Shown: positions 43,046 to 52,721, numbered from the stretch's first letter. The stretch is 64,000 bases of DNA from HGM04593 sp045634085 (GCA_045634085.1 JAZQZM010000015.1:1-64000); one strand, 5' to 3'. The notes: a model not told the origin generated them from the sequence alone. A program made the numbers and translations.

Positions 43046-43458
43046 TAAAGAGAAATACCAAGGCAATCGATGTCTTTTCAATGTCATCAATGACGGATAT
43101 CATCTTTTTGTTGCTGATATTCTTCATGCTGACATCGACCATCGTTGCGCCTAATGCAATAAAGGTGCTGCTGCCCGAAGGTAAGGCGCAGACACAGGCA
43201 AAGCCTTTGGCACGAGTGACCATAGACAAGGAACTGAATATCTTTGTCCAATGGGACAAGGATGAACCGATGCAGATAACGGAGTTTGATGAACTGACCG
43301 CCTTCCTGTTCGATTGTCGCGAGAAGGACAGCGAGATGTATGTCGCTTTGTATGCCGATGAGACAATCCCCTATGGCGAGGTTGTCAAGGTTCTTAATAT
43401 AGCGAATGATAACGAGTTCAAGATGGTTCTGGCAACACGCCAGCCCGATAAGAAGTGA
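43042..43458 (+). CDS. exbD: ExbD/TolR biopolymer transport protein
   Basis: A 138-residue protein with one N-terminal membrane helix (MTDIIFLLLIFFMLTSTIV) containing the conserved proton-carrying Asp, and a periplasmic domain. It overlaps exbB and the TonB-like gene by 4 bp on each side, so all three are translationally coupled and should form one energising complex. Confidence 0.92.
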   Translation: MIKRNTKAIDVFSMSSMTDIIFLLLIFFMLTSTIVAPNAIKVLLPEGKAQTQAKPLARVTIDKELNIFVQWDKDEPMQITEFDELTAFLFDCREKDSEMYVALYADETIPYGEVVKVLNIANDNEFKMVLATRQPDKK

Positions 43459-44297
43459 TGAAGAATTTTTCAAAGGAGAAAATATATGGTTTGGTGGGTA
43501 CTGCGGTATTTCACATGCTGCTGTTGCTTCTCTTGTATCTTCTTGTGATGGAGCACATTCCGCCCCAGCCCGAGAAGAGTAACATTGAGATGCAGGGTGC
43601 TGTTGAAGATGTTGCAGGCGAGAAGTTCATCGAGGCAAAAGTGGTGAAGGATGTGCCGCAGCAGGTACAGAATACTCCTTCTTCGGCGTCGTCAAAGGTT
43701 GTCAAGGAGCCGCTTATTGCCCAGAACAGTGAGCCGAGCCTGCCTGTTGACACTGTAAAGCCGAACAAGAAAAAGGAGGCTAAGCAGCCTGCCGTGAGTG
43801 ATGCCGAGAAAAAGCGCATCGAGGAGGAGAAACGCAAGGCTGCCGAGGAGGCTGCGCGCAAGGCCGCAGAAGAGGCTGAGCGCAAGAAGAAGGAGAAAAT
43901 TGCCAACTCGGTTGCGGGAGCATTCAGCAGTTCGGCAAAGACAAGCAGTGCCGGTGGCGAAAATGATGGTCTTGGTTTCTCAGGGAAAGCGGTTGATGGC
44001 ACAGACAAGGGGTCTACTGCAGGAACAGGCAACAATAGCGGCCCGGTATACAGTGTAGGCAAGCGTACTGTTGTCAAGGAACTGAGCAGGAATATCCCGG
44101 TTCAGGAAGAGGGTGATGTGGTTGTATATGTCACAGTAAACCCTGCCGGCAAGGTTGTCAAGGCCAATGCTAAGACAACGTCGGTTACTTTGAAGCAGGT
44201 TGCCGAAAGAGAGGCATATAAGGTTGTCTTCAATAAAGTATCTTCCTTGGATAACGAAGAGGGTACTATAACATTCAGGTTCAGAATGAATTATTGA
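43455..44297 (+). CDS. TonB-like energy transducer
   Basis: A 280-residue protein with one N-terminal membrane anchor (~12-32). A Pro/Lys linker and a long charged coiled-coil follow (~115-155, KKRIEEEKRKAAEEAARKAAEE). A Gly/Ser-rich spacer then leads to a C-terminal domain of ~80 residues with the TonB-type GDVVVYVTVNPAGKV strand pattern. The TolA-like coiled coil makes TolA an alternative, but no TolB or Pal gene is nearby. Overlaps exbD by 4 bp. Confidence 0.8.
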   Translation: MMKNFSKEKIYGLVGTAVFHMLLLLLLYLLVMEHIPPQPEKSNIEMQGAVEDVAGEKFIEAKVVKDVPQQVQNTPSSASSKVVKEPLIAQNSEPSLPVDTVKPNKKKEAKQPAVSDAEKKRIEEEKRKAAEEAARKAAEEAERKKKEKIANSVAGAFSSSAKTSSAGGENDGLGFSGKAVDGTDKGSTAGTGNNSGPVYSVGKRTVVKELSRNIPVQEEGDVVVYVTVNPAGKVVKANAKTTSVTLKQVAEREAYKVVFNKVSSLDNEEGTITFRFRMNY

Positions 44298-44299
44298 TT

Positions 44300-44845
44300 A
44301 TGAAGAGGGTATATCTGTTCCTTGCCGACGGCTTTGAGACCGTTGAGGCATTGGCTCCGGTCGATGTAATGCGTCGTGCCGGCATTGAGGTAGTGACAGT
44401 TTCTATAATGAAGCGTCCTGAGGTCGTGTCGGCGCAGAATGTAAAGGTCGTTGCCGATGAACTATTTGAAAATGTATCGTTAGGTGACGCTGCGGCTTTG
44501 GTTCTGCCCGGTGGCGGTGTGGGTACCGACAACCTGTCGGCTCACGGACCGTTGTGTACAGCGCTTGTGGAGGCACATTCAAATGGTGTGTTGGTAGCTG
44601 CAATATGTGCGGCTCCAATGGTGCTGGGCCGCATCGGTATACTTGAAGGATGCAAGGCTACATGCTATCCCGGTTGCGAGGGTGACCTCTTCGGCGCCGA
44701 GTACACTGCAGCACCCGTTCAGGAGTGCGGTAACATTGTCACTGGCTGTGGTCCCGGTGTATCATTTGATTTCGGCTTTGCAATAGTGGAACGCCTGTGT
44801 GGTGCCGATGTTGTGGCAACACTGCGTTCACAGATGCAGTTCTGA
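44300..44845 (+). CDS. DJ-1/PfpI family protein
   Basis: A 181-residue protein (ATG at 44300, 2 bp after the previous stop) with the DJ-1 fold. It has FLADGFETVEA (conserved Glu), VLPGGGVGTDNL, and the nucleophile-elbow Cys in AAICAAPMVLG. Relatives act as deglycases, chaperones or oxidative-stress proteins; which applies is unknown. It closes the pdxJ-tonB run. A weak, imperfect hairpin lies in the 62-bp gap to ispD. Confidence 0.9.
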   Translation: MKRVYLFLADGFETVEALAPVDVMRRAGIEVVTVSIMKRPEVVSAQNVKVVADELFENVSLGDAAALVLPGGGVGTDNLSAHGPLCTALVEAHSNGVLVAAICAAPMVLGRIGILEGCKATCYPGCEGDLFGAEYTAAPVQECGNIVTGCGPGVSFDFGFAIVERLCGADVVATLRSQMQF

Positions 44846-44907
44846 GAAGATAAAAAGATGTGGTAAAGCTTCATGTGTGTAGTATGTGATGCTTTGCCTA
44901 TAATTCA

Positions 44908-45615
44908 ATGAAGATTATGAAAAAATATATTATAGTTGTAGCGGGGGGCAAAGGGCTCCGTATGGGCGGTGATGTTCCAAAACAGTTTCAGACAATTGGC
45001 GGCAGACCGATACTTATGGTAACATTGGAACGTTTACATTCAATAGATCCCTCCTTGCAGCTTATATTGGTGCTGCCTGCCGAGCAGTTCGAGTTCTGGA
45101 AGGAGTTGTGCAGGCAGTACGATTTTGCTGTTCCACTGTTGCTTACCAATGGTGGTGCCACACGTTTCCATTCGGTGCAGAACGGACTTGCTCAGGTTGA
45201 TGACATTGACGAGGCACTCGTAGGTGTGCATGATGGCGTACGTCCTTTTGTGTCACAGAAAGTTGTTGATGACTGTTTCCGTGAGGCATGGATTCATGGT
45301 GCAGCAATACCGATGACCGATGTACACGACAGTCTGCGCCACATTGTGGGTGCTGACGGAGTGACCGAGGTGGTTCCCCGTGACCGTTATCGTCTTGTCC
45401 AGACTCCGCAGGTGTTCAAACTCTCTGTTCTTCGTAAGGCCTACGAGCAGCGCTTTGTCGAGAGTTTTACCGATGATGCTTCGGTTGTTGAGGCGTCGGG
45501 TATGAGTGTTGTTGCCGTCGAGGGCAACAGGGAGAACATTAAGCTTACAACTCCATTTGACATGATGGTTGCAACTACCCTGATGGAATGCTGGATACCA
45601 CAACAAGAAATATAA
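44908..45615 (+). CDS. ispD: 2-C-methyl-D-erythritol 4-phosphate cytidylyltransferase
   Basis: Third step of the non-mevalonate isoprenoid pathway. In 235 residues it shows the CTP-binding loop AGGKGLRMGGDVPKQF, GVHDGVRPFV and LVQTPQVFKL. Translation could begin at residue 1 or at the Met three codons later. Its 3' end overlaps the recG start by 28 bp, so the two are coupled. Confidence 0.93.
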   Translation: MKIMKKYIIVVAGGKGLRMGGDVPKQFQTIGGRPILMVTLERLHSIDPSLQLILVLPAEQFEFWKELCRQYDFAVPLLLTNGGATRFHSVQNGLAQVDDIDEALVGVHDGVRPFVSQKVVDDCFREAWIHGAAIPMTDVHDSLRHIVGADGVTEVVPRDRYRLVQTPQVFKLSVLRKAYEQRFVESFTDDASVVEASGMSVVAVEGNRENIKLTTPFDMMVATTLMECWIPQQEI

Positions 45616-47687
45616 AGTTCCTTCCGGGTGTCGGTGAGCAGCGTGCAACTCTTCTTGCCGGGGAACTGAACATACGTTCCCTGTACGATTTGCTGTACTA
45701 TTTCCCGTATAAATACATTGACCGCAGCCGTGTATTCAAGGTAAACGAGCTTGGCGGTCACCTGCAGCATGTGCAGTTGGTTGGCGAAATACGTTCATTT
45801 GAGGAGATGGGTGAAGGTGCCGGCCGTCGTCTTGTGGCACATTTTACTGATGGTACGGCATTTGTCGATCTTGTCTGGTTCAAGGGTATAAAGTATGTCA
45901 AGAACCGTCTGAAAGTAATGACCCGTTATGTGGTTTTCGGCAAACCCTCCATGTTCAACGGCAGGGTGAACATTGCGCACCCCGATGTCGATGACGCCTC
46001 ATTGCTCCAGTTGAGCAACATGGGGCTTCAGCCATACTACAACACGACAGAGAAGATGAAACGGCATGGACTGAATTCCAATGCCATGGCAAAACTGGTA
46101 CAGAATCTGTTCCAGCTCCTTCAGGATGAGATTCCCGAGACCCTCTGCGACAGTATTGTACACAATCATGGGCTCATGTCGCTTGATGATGCTCTGCGCA
46201 TAATACACTTTCCCAAGAATACCAAGGAACTGCAGCTGGCACAGTACAGGTTGAAGTTCGAGGAACTCTTCTACATTCAGCTAAACATCCTGCAGTATGC
46301 CCGCGACAGGCAGATGCGTTATGTAGGGCACCGTTTTGCAAAGGTCGGTGACATGTTCAACCGTTTCTACCACGAGAACCTTCCGTTCGAGTTGACAGGA
46401 GCCCAGAAAAGGGTGGTGCGCGAGATTCGTGCCGATGTCAACAGTAACCGTCAGATGAACCGCCTTCTGCAGGGCGATGTGGGTAGCGGAAAGACTCTTG
46501 TGGCTCTGCTGTCAATGCTCTTGGCAAAGGATAACGGTTATCAGGCATGTATACTTGCTCCAACGGAAATTCTTGCCGAGCAGCATTTTGCGACAATACG
46601 CCGCATGCTCGGCAATATGCCTGTCAGGGTGGAACTGCTCACAGGCAGTACACGTCAGAAGGAACGTGCGCCGCTTTTCGAGGCTCTTGAGGCTGGTGAT
46701 ATTGATATTCTTGTGGGAACGCACGCAGTGCTGGAGGATAATGTGCTGTTCAGTAATCTTGGTCTTGTGGTCATTGATGAGCAGCACCGCTTCGGCGTAG
46801 TGCAGCGTGCCAAGATGTGGGCGAAGAACAGCATTCCGCCACACATACTGGTAATGACTGCGACACCTATTCCACGTACGCTGGCAATGACACTATACGG
46901 CGACCTTGAGGTGTCGGTAATCGACGAACTGCCTCCGGGCCGCAAACCCATAACCACAACTCACATATTCCGTAACCGTGCTGACAGCATGTACTCCTTC
47001 ATCCGCAAGCAGTTGCAGGAGGGCAGACAGGTGTACGTAGTCTATCCTCTTATCAGTGAGAGTGAGAAACTCGACCTAAAGAATCTTGAGGATGGCTACA
47101 GGCAGTTGTGCAACATTTTCTGTGATTACAGGCTCTGCAAACTGCATGGAAAGATGAAACCCAAGGAGAAGGACGAGGAGATGCGCCGCTTTGCCTCGGG
47201 CGAGACACAGCTGCTTGTCTCTACTACTGTAATTGAGGTGGGTGTCGACGTGCCCAATGCTTCGGTAATGGTAATTGAGAATGCCGAACGTTTCGGCCTG
47301 TCGCAGCTGCATCAGCTCCGCGGCAGGGTGGGACGTGGAGCTTCACAGTCATACTGTATTCTGGTAACCGACTACAAACTATCCGAGGATACCCGTAAAC
47401 GTATGGAGATAATGACAACCAGCAACGACGGTTTTGAGATTGCCGAGGCCGACCTGAAACTGCGCGGTCCCGGCGACATGGAGGGTACGCAGCAGAGTGG
47501 AATCGCTTTTGACCTGAAGATAGCGAACCTTGCCCGTGACGAGCAGCTTCTGCAGTACGTGCGTGAGGTAGCACGTGAGGTTGTAAATGCTGACCCCGAA
47601 CGTAACTCACCGTTGTATAAGGTTGTCTGGGAACGTCTGCGCGCGATAAAGGAGATGAGAAACTGGAACTGGGGAGCCATATCCTGA
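45588..47687 (+). CDS. recG: ATP-dependent DNA helicase RecG
   Basis: A 699-residue branch-migration helicase that rescues stalled forks. It has the N-terminal wedge domain (~1-200), then the SF2 motor with Walker A GDVGSGKTLVAL, DEQH box (VVIDEQHRFG), TATPIPRTLA and the RGRVGRG motif VI. Length and motif order are normal. The ATG at 45588 lies inside ispD. The following 124 bp to ndk contain an ndk promoter element. Confidence 0.96.
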   Translation: MLDTTTRNIKFLPGVGEQRATLLAGELNIRSLYDLLYYFPYKYIDRSRVFKVNELGGHLQHVQLVGEIRSFEEMGEGAGRRLVAHFTDGTAFVDLVWFKGIKYVKNRLKVMTRYVVFGKPSMFNGRVNIAHPDVDDASLLQLSNMGLQPYYNTTEKMKRHGLNSNAMAKLVQNLFQLLQDEIPETLCDSIVHNHGLMSLDDALRIIHFPKNTKELQLAQYRLKFEELFYIQLNILQYARDRQMRYVGHRFAKVGDMFNRFYHENLPFELTGAQKRVVREIRADVNSNRQMNRLLQGDVGSGKTLVALLSMLLAKDNGYQACILAPTEILAEQHFATIRRMLGNMPVRVELLTGSTRQKERAPLFEALEAGDIDILVGTHAVLEDNVLFSNLGLVVIDEQHRFGVVQRAKMWAKNSIPPHILVMTATPIPRTLAMTLYGDLEVSVIDELPPGRKPITTTHIFRNRADSMYSFIRKQLQEGRQVYVVYPLISESEKLDLKNLEDGYRQLCNIFCDYRLCKLHGKMKPKEKDEEMRRFASGETQLLVSTTVIEVGVDVPNASVMVIENAERFGLSQLHQLRGRVGRGASQSYCILVTDYKLSEDTRKRMEIMTTSNDGFEIAEADLKLRGPGDMEGTQQSGIAFDLKIANLARDEQLLQYVREVAREVVNADPERNSPLYKVVWERLRAIKEMRNWNWGAIS

Positions 47688-47776
47688 TGACGCTGCAGCG
47701 CACATGTTCGGATGGGCATTTTGCGTCTCTGGCGATATTCTTAACTTCTTAATTATCGTATTAATAACCTTTTTGT

Positions 47777-47784
47777 TATCTTTG
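47777..47784 (+). promoter_or_regulatory. Candidate -7 element for ndk
   Basis: TATCTTTG at 47777-47784 matches TAnnTTTG, 27 bases before the ndk ATG. No -33 TTTG at the expected distance. Confidence 0.55.
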
Positions 47785-47811
47785 CATAAACTTATAACTA
47801 ACTTATATAAA

Positions 47812-48285
47812 ATGGAAAGAACACTTATTCTCGTGAAGCCTAATGCCATTCAGCGTGGTCTTATAGGCGACATCATTACTCGTTTTGAACGCAAGGGCCT
47901 GAGATTTGTAGGCATGAAGATGCTGTTTATGACCGATGAGATTGTAAACGAACACTATGCCCATCTCAAGGAACGCCCATTCTTCCCTTACCTTAAGGCA
48001 TCGATGCAGGCTGCACCGATTATCGCCTGCTGTGTGGAGGGAGCTGAGGCTGTTGATACTGTACGTCTGCTTGTAGGCGCTACAAACTCACGCAAGGCAC
48101 TTCCGGGTACCATACGTGGCGATTTCTCAATGAGTGGTGAGCAGAATGTTGTTCATGCGTCAGATTCTGTCGAGAATGCACTTATAGAGATAAACCGTTT
48201 CTTTGCTCCAGGCGAACTGTACGACTATGAGTCGGCTGTCACACAGTTTGAGTATGGTGGCGAGGAGAGCCTGAAATTCAAATAA
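47812..48285 (+). CDS. ndk: Nucleoside-diphosphate kinase
   Basis: Balances nucleoside triphosphate pools. The ATG at 47812 gives 157 residues, close to the usual 140-155; an upstream TTG or ATG would add a stray hydrophobic leader. LVKPNAIQRGLIG is the nucleotide-site segment and His115 in NVVHASDS is the phosphorylated residue. The M23 peptidase gene starts 4 bp after its stop, so the two are co-transcribed. Confidence 0.95.
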   Translation: MERTLILVKPNAIQRGLIGDIITRFERKGLRFVGMKMLFMTDEIVNEHYAHLKERPFFPYLKASMQAAPIIACCVEGAEAVDTVRLLVGATNSRKALPGTIRGDFSMSGEQNVVHASDSVENALIEINRFFAPGELYDYESAVTQFEYGGEESLKFK

Positions 48286-48289
48286 TAAA

Positions 48290-49153
48290 GTGAAGTTTAT
48301 AAAGTCAATACTTTTTGCTGCGCTGTTTGTCGTTCCCTGCATTGGGGCAAGTGCGCAGGATATGCTTGTTGATGAGGTTGTAGTAGGCAAGCAGATGGAC
48401 AGAGTCGATTCAATGGCATTGCACAATATGCTGTTGAACGAGTCGTTCGTCGTGCCCTCAATGGACATGTATCCCAAGTGGGAGAATACCGGTGTGCACT
48501 TTACAGCAACACTCCCCGATTCTTTCAAGATAGACCTTACAGGCTATGTGATGCCTACTACAAACCGCAAGATTACCGATATCTTCGGATACCGTCCGCG
48601 TCGCAGACGCGTACATAACGGTCTTGACATCAAGGTAGCAAAGGGTGATACTATCTATGCTGCATTTGACGGTAAGGTACGTATTACAGCCTACCAGCGT
48701 CGCGGTTATGGACACTATGTGGTAGTACGCCATAATAACGGCATAGAGACGCTGTATGCGCATCTGTCAAAGAAGCTTGTGATTGAGAACCAGAATGTAA
48801 AGGCCGGTGAGCCCATAGGTCTTGGCGGCAATACAGGTCGTTCAACAGGTGCCCATCTCCATTTTGAGACCATACTGCTTGGAAAATGTCTTGACCCGGC
48901 CTTGCTATTCGATTTCAATAATCAGAGAACCACAGGCGAGAGCTACGTCTACCGTCGTCCCGGTTCAAAGTATGTCGAGAACGGAAAGGAGAAAGTTGCC
49001 GGTCCCGAGCCCAAGTATCACAAGGTAAAGCAGGGCGATACCATTGAGAGGATTGCCCGCAAGCATGGAGTTCCGCAGCGTACTATACTGAAACTCAATG
49101 GTCTGAAGGCCAATTCCATTATACGCCCCGGACAGAGGCTGAGATATCAATAG
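48290..49153 (+). CDS. Secreted M23 metallopeptidase with C-terminal LysM
   Basis: A 287-residue periplasmic peptidoglycan-hydrolase-like protein using a GTG start at 48290. A signal peptide (~1-22) is followed by an M23 domain with zinc ligands His109 and Asp113 (HNGLD) and HLH at 189-191, with His158 also conserved. A LysM peptidoglycan-binding domain follows (~242-287, HKVKQGDTIERIARKHG). All catalytic residues are present, so it should be an active endopeptidase rather than a degenerate activator. Confidence 0.9.
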   Translation: MKFIKSILFAALFVVPCIGASAQDMLVDEVVVGKQMDRVDSMALHNMLLNESFVVPSMDMYPKWENTGVHFTATLPDSFKIDLTGYVMPTTNRKITDIFGYRPRRRRVHNGLDIKVAKGDTIYAAFDGKVRITAYQRRGYGHYVVVRHNNGIETLYAHLSKKLVIENQNVKAGEPIGLGGNTGRSTGAHLHFETILLGKCLDPALLFDFNNQRTTGESYVYRRPGSKYVENGKEKVAGPEPKYHKVKQGDTIERIARKHGVPQRTILKLNGLKANSIIRPGQRLRYQ

Positions 49154-49180
49154 GGCCATTTTCTCACGACATATTGCATA

Positions 49181-49213
49181 AAAAAATCACTCCCGCCGGG
49201 AGTGATTTTTTTA
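49181..49213. terminator. Bidirectional terminator between M23 gene and barrel gene
   Basis: ATCACTCCCG, C, CGGGAGTGAT flanked by six A and seven T (49181-49212) serves both convergent genes. Confidence 0.85.
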
Positions 49214-49233
49214 TGTCTGCACAGTATCGCGCA

Positions 49234-49878
49234 TTAGAAGATGTACGCTACTGATACCTGCCAGGTGTTTGTCCTTGACTTTACGATGTTGTTGTATGCA
49301 TTGACTGTAGCATCCCATTCATTGCTGTAGTCACTTGTGCTGCCAAGTGCAAGGTTGTAGTTTGCATGAACCTGTACATGGTCGAGCAGTATGACGCCGG
49401 CACCAAGGTTGAGGCTCAGGTTGCTGCTGCGAAGGGTGTATTCTGTAGGATATACACCACCCGCCGCGTTCAATGCGTCCACAACGAAGTTTCTGTCGCC
49501 GACGTTCCAGCTCCACTGCGGGCCGGCTGCCACGAACGGCTCGACGAACTTGTTGATAGCGGGGATAGAAATCTCATAGCGCAAGTATACTGGCAGGTCA
49601 ATGCACTGTCTCTTGATGTTCTCTTCACCCACCTTTGTGCTTGTCTGTGAATAGAGCAGGTTTGCCTCAATGCCAAGGCCAACTATTGGCAATGTTACCT
49701 TTGCCATTGGACCCACGAACCAGCCAGTCTCGCCCTTTGCTGCCGCTTTCAGATCGCTAAGGTTAGTAGGTGTCTCTGCAAAGTTCGCACCGGCCTTGAT
49801 ACCCCAGTTGAACTGTGCAGCAGCCGGGATTGCTGTAAAGAGGGCAAGCGTCAATAGAATTCCAAAAAACTTTTTCAT
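49234..49878 (-). CDS. PorT-family outer-membrane beta-barrel protein
   Basis: The ATG at 49878 gives 214 residues: a signal peptide (MKKFFGILLTLALFTAIPAAAQ) followed by an eight-strand barrel pattern (FNWGIKAGANFAE... VGLGIEANLLYSQ... VSVAYIF with a C-terminal aromatic). PorT/OmpX-like barrels of this type are common in Bacteroidetes, and PorT itself assists T9SS. Position beside the gldKLMN genes hints at, but does not prove, such a role. Its leader contains the terminator-like hairpin of the gld operon. Confidence 0.8.
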   Translation of the reverse strand: MKKFFGILLTLALFTAIPAAAQFNWGIKAGANFAETPTNLSDLKAAAKGETGWFVGPMAKVTLPIVGLGIEANLLYSQTSTKVGEENIKRQCIDLPVYLRYEISIPAINKFVEPFVAAGPQWSWNVGDRNFVVDALNAAGGVYPTEYTLRSSNLSLNLGAGVILLDHVQVHANYNLALGSTSDYSNEWDATVNAYNNIVKSRTNTWQVSVAYIF

Positions 49879-49900
49879 GTTCTTTATCCTTTTAATAATT

Positions 49901-49944
49901 AAACAAAAACAGCATTGTGTGCCATAGGTACTACAATGCTGTTT
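49901..49944 (-). terminator. Terminator after gldN, in the leader of the barrel gene
   Basis: AAACAGCATTGT (49907-49918) pairs perfectly with ACAATGCTGTTT (49933-49944). On the minus strand a T-rich run follows, ending ~24 bases before the barrel ATG. I see no TAnnTTTG promoter between. Confidence 0.75.
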
Positions 49945-50012
49945 CAATACCTATTTTATGTCACAAAAAAACGATAAAATAAGTAAAAAAACAAAAAAAA
50001 CGTGGAAAATAT

Positions 50013-51110
50013 TTATCGGCGTGTACGGCGTACCGAAACTTTTGCCGAACCACCGGTAGCCTTGGGCTCGCTTTGTTTCTTCTGTTTTGTCTCTTTCTTT
50101 GCCTGGGTCTGTTTCTCCTTGTTAGTGCGGCGTGTTGTCTTTTTTGCCTTCTTGCCGGGGTTCTCAGCTGCTGCAATAGAGTCGTTTGCCGCTTCAATGG
50201 CTGCGTTTATTGAATCCTGACGAATCTCTGCCACAGTCTTGGTATTCCACAGGTTGGTGCGGAAGTCGGTAAGTTGCTGCTCAATCTTCTGCTGCTCCTT
50301 CTTAACAGATACAGAGTCCTTGCAGTATTGTGATATGGCAAGATTTCTCAGGTTCACGGTCTTGTATATCTCGCCTTCATATGCACCCTTTGTGAAGTAG
50401 TCATCGAGTGACATTGACGCAGCGTTGTTGAGACTGCTTGCCATAACGCTTTGCTGTGCGAGCATGGGGGCTATCTCGTCGTAATTGACCCAGAACATAG
50501 GGTATTTTGTCGCTTCGTATGCAAACTCGTCACTGCGGTGCAGTACGGGACATATGGCTGTGACGCGTGTACCGTATGTACCGGTCTTGCTGTCGTAGTA
50601 ATGGCTCTCCTTGACATAGTAGCTCAGGACCTCGGCACTCGGTATGTCACTCTTGCCCACAGTTATGGCTCCGTCTTTCTCCTCGTAGTAGATGCGGTAG
50701 TCCTCAAGCAGGTTCTTGGGGGATATTATGCTCTCCTCGGTGAATGACTCGTAACCGTCAAGATTATAAGTGTAGGCTGTAATCTTGCCGCTTATGATGT
50801 TGTTGAAGAGGAATGTGAAGAGGTTCATGCTGTTACCGGTCTGCTCCACAGGGTAGTAGAGTGATGCGTTCTTCTCCTGCTGGAGGTCAAGAATACGGTA
50901 TACATCACGTTTCCATTCAACCTCTTGGGGAACAACCATACCAGGGTACTGGCTCTTTGCCCTCTGGGTAAGCGTGCTGTTTGTTGTATTACCCTTCGCT
51001 TTGCTCTCTTTCTTTGCATTGTCCTTCTGACGTGCCGGCGGCTGTGCGTCGGCTGCATGCACGGCAAGCAGGAGTGATGCAATGACTAATAGTCGGCTTA
51101 TGTATTGCAT
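50013..51110 (-). CDS. gldN: Type IX secretion protein GldN/PorN
   Basis: A 365-residue periplasmic T9SS component that forms the ring with GldK beneath the outer membrane. It has a signal peptide (ending ADA|Q), the family's conserved body (VVPQEVEWKRDVYRILDL, NLFTFLFNNIISGKI, YPMFWVNYDEI), and a long basic C-terminal tail (~320-365, rich in Lys, Thr and Gln). Order and spacing (21 bp after gldM) are canonical. It is the last gene of the operon. Confidence 0.93.
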   Translation of the reverse strand: MQYISRLLVIASLLLAVHAADAQPPARQKDNAKKESKAKGNTTNSTLTQRAKSQYPGMVVPQEVEWKRDVYRILDLQQEKNASLYYPVEQTGNSMNLFTFLFNNIISGKITAYTYNLDGYESFTEESIISPKNLLEDYRIYYEEKDGAITVGKSDIPSAEVLSYYVKESHYYDSKTGTYGTRVTAICPVLHRSDEFAYEATKYPMFWVNYDEIAPMLAQQSVMASSLNNAASMSLDDYFTKGAYEGEIYKTVNLRNLAISQYCKDSVSVKKEQQKIEQQLTDFRTNLWNTKTVAEIRQDSINAAIEAANDSIAAAENPGKKAKKTTRRTNKEKQTQAKKETKQKKQSEPKATGGSAKVSVRRTRR

Positions 51111-51131
51111 AATCGTATTGTTTGTTCGTTC

Positions 51132-52709
51132 TTATTGTATGATTACTTCAAGTGATGTCGGCAGCAGACGTTCTACGCCATCGGGGCCAACAGCCTTCAC
51201 GTGTGATATGTAGAAACGCTTGCCACGGCTCAGGTCGCGCATCATCTCCTTCTGGCGTGAAGAGAAGTTTGTGCCGTCCGAAACCATAGGTTTTGCATTG
51301 CCCATATTGTCGTAGAATACTGTCTCGAACGAGAGCACCTTGAACCCAATGTTCAGCAATCCGTCGTCGATGGCAGCCACTATTCCGTTCGAACTCATAA
51401 GAGCCTGCTTGCTGAGTCCCTTGCCACCGCGGTAGCGTTGTGTGTTGCCATCCTTGTCCTTGTATTCGATGAAAGGTGTGGGGTCGGGTAACTGGCGCAC
51501 ACGGAATGTGTATTCACCCATACTCTGGTTCTTGCCGGCTTCATTAAGTGCCGTTACACCAATGAGAATCTCCTCACCGACCTTTGTCGGTACTACGGTG
51601 TATCCTCCCTTACCGTCACTTTTTATGCTTCCGCTACCTTTTGATATGTTGGCCGAAATCTTGTTGGCGGGCACGCCCGGAACAGAGATGCTGACAGGGT
51701 TGGAGTAGCCTGCATAAAGCACGTTCATCATAGAGGCGCTTACTGTCGCTGTCGGGTCTACAACTGTGTAGTTCTGCTTGAAGTCATAGCGTGACTGTGA
51801 ACCGGAGCCGTCGTTGACGAGCATGTAGCCGTTGAGGGTGTAGTCACCGGTCTTGTTGCACTGTATGCTGTACTCGCCATTCTCCGATTCAAGCATTTTG
51901 TCGCCGATGTATATCTGCGGGCGCTGTGTCGAGTCTACTGCGGCAAGGATAATCTGTGCCGAGAAGTTACCACCTCGGACGATATTCTTTGACGTAGGAA
52001 TCACAAGAGCCTGAATCTGGTTCACGCGTACGTCACCCAGGTCGATGTTCTTTGATAGTGTATGCAGAATCTCACCCTCGATGTAGCGTACATCGTTCTG
52101 TATCTTAGTAAGCAATGTAATGGCAGCAATGGCCGGCATGCTTTCAAAATGGTACTCCTGCCAGTTCTTGTGCAGAGCCTGGTCCCTTTGCGGTACATCT
52201 GTGCTCAGAGTCTTCTCTATAATTTCTTTTTGTCCGGGATTGTCAACCATCGAGAGTATCTTTTCGCGGTACTCCGATATGGTATTGTACAACTTCTCAC
52301 CCTCGCCTGTACCGGGAGCAAGCATCACGTATGTTGCAGCCTCAAGGTCCTCGCGGTTTACCAGGTTCCTGTAGTCGCCGTCAGCACCGTCGGCTTTCTT
52401 TGCTATGCGGTCTTTCAGTTCGTCGGCATACTCATAGATGGATGCTGTAATCTTCTTTACTTCCATTGCACGTTCGTACCACTCACGCACCTTTTCGGGG
52501 TTCTGCTCATAGTACAGTTCGAACGCGCTGTATAGCATGTTGTTCTGTTTTACCGTATTCTCGGTACTCTCTGAAAGGCTCTCGTCAACAAGCGTGAAAC
52601 CGTTGAGTACGTCCGAAGATACGTTCAAGGCAAGCATCGCCATCAGAAGAACATACATGAGGTTAATCATCTTCTGACGTGGTGAGACTTTCTGTTTCTT
52701 GATTTTCAT
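51132..52709 (-). CDS. gldM: Type IX secretion motor protein GldM/PorM
   Basis: A 525-residue protein with one N-terminal membrane helix (MINLMYVLLMAMLALNVSSDVL) and a long periplasmic part of several Ig-like domains. With GldL it forms the proton-driven motor that spans the periplasm to the GldKN ring. Length and the conserved opening are typical. It sits 12 bp after gldL. Confidence 0.95.
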   Translation of the reverse strand: MKIKKQKVSPRQKMINLMYVLLMAMLALNVSSDVLNGFTLVDESLSESTENTVKQNNMLYSAFELYYEQNPEKVREWYERAMEVKKITASIYEYADELKDRIAKKADGADGDYRNLVNREDLEAATYVMLAPGTGEGEKLYNTISEYREKILSMVDNPGQKEIIEKTLSTDVPQRDQALHKNWQEYHFESMPAIAAITLLTKIQNDVRYIEGEILHTLSKNIDLGDVRVNQIQALVIPTSKNIVRGGNFSAQIILAAVDSTQRPQIYIGDKMLESENGEYSIQCNKTGDYTLNGYMLVNDGSGSQSRYDFKQNYTVVDPTATVSASMMNVLYAGYSNPVSISVPGVPANKISANISKGSGSIKSDGKGGYTVVPTKVGEEILIGVTALNEAGKNQSMGEYTFRVRQLPDPTPFIEYKDKDGNTQRYRGGKGLSKQALMSSNGIVAAIDDGLLNIGFKVLSFETVFYDNMGNAKPMVSDGTNFSSRQKEMMRDLSRGKRFYISHVKAVGPDGVERLLPTSLEVIIQ

Positions 52710-52721
52710 CGCCTTTCTGTA

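Noticed and set aside
44850..44905. Terminator between the DJ-1 gene and ispD
   Set aside because: The possible stem (GGTAAAGCTTCA with TGATGCTTTGCC) has a mismatch and a G:U, with no T run; too weak to list.
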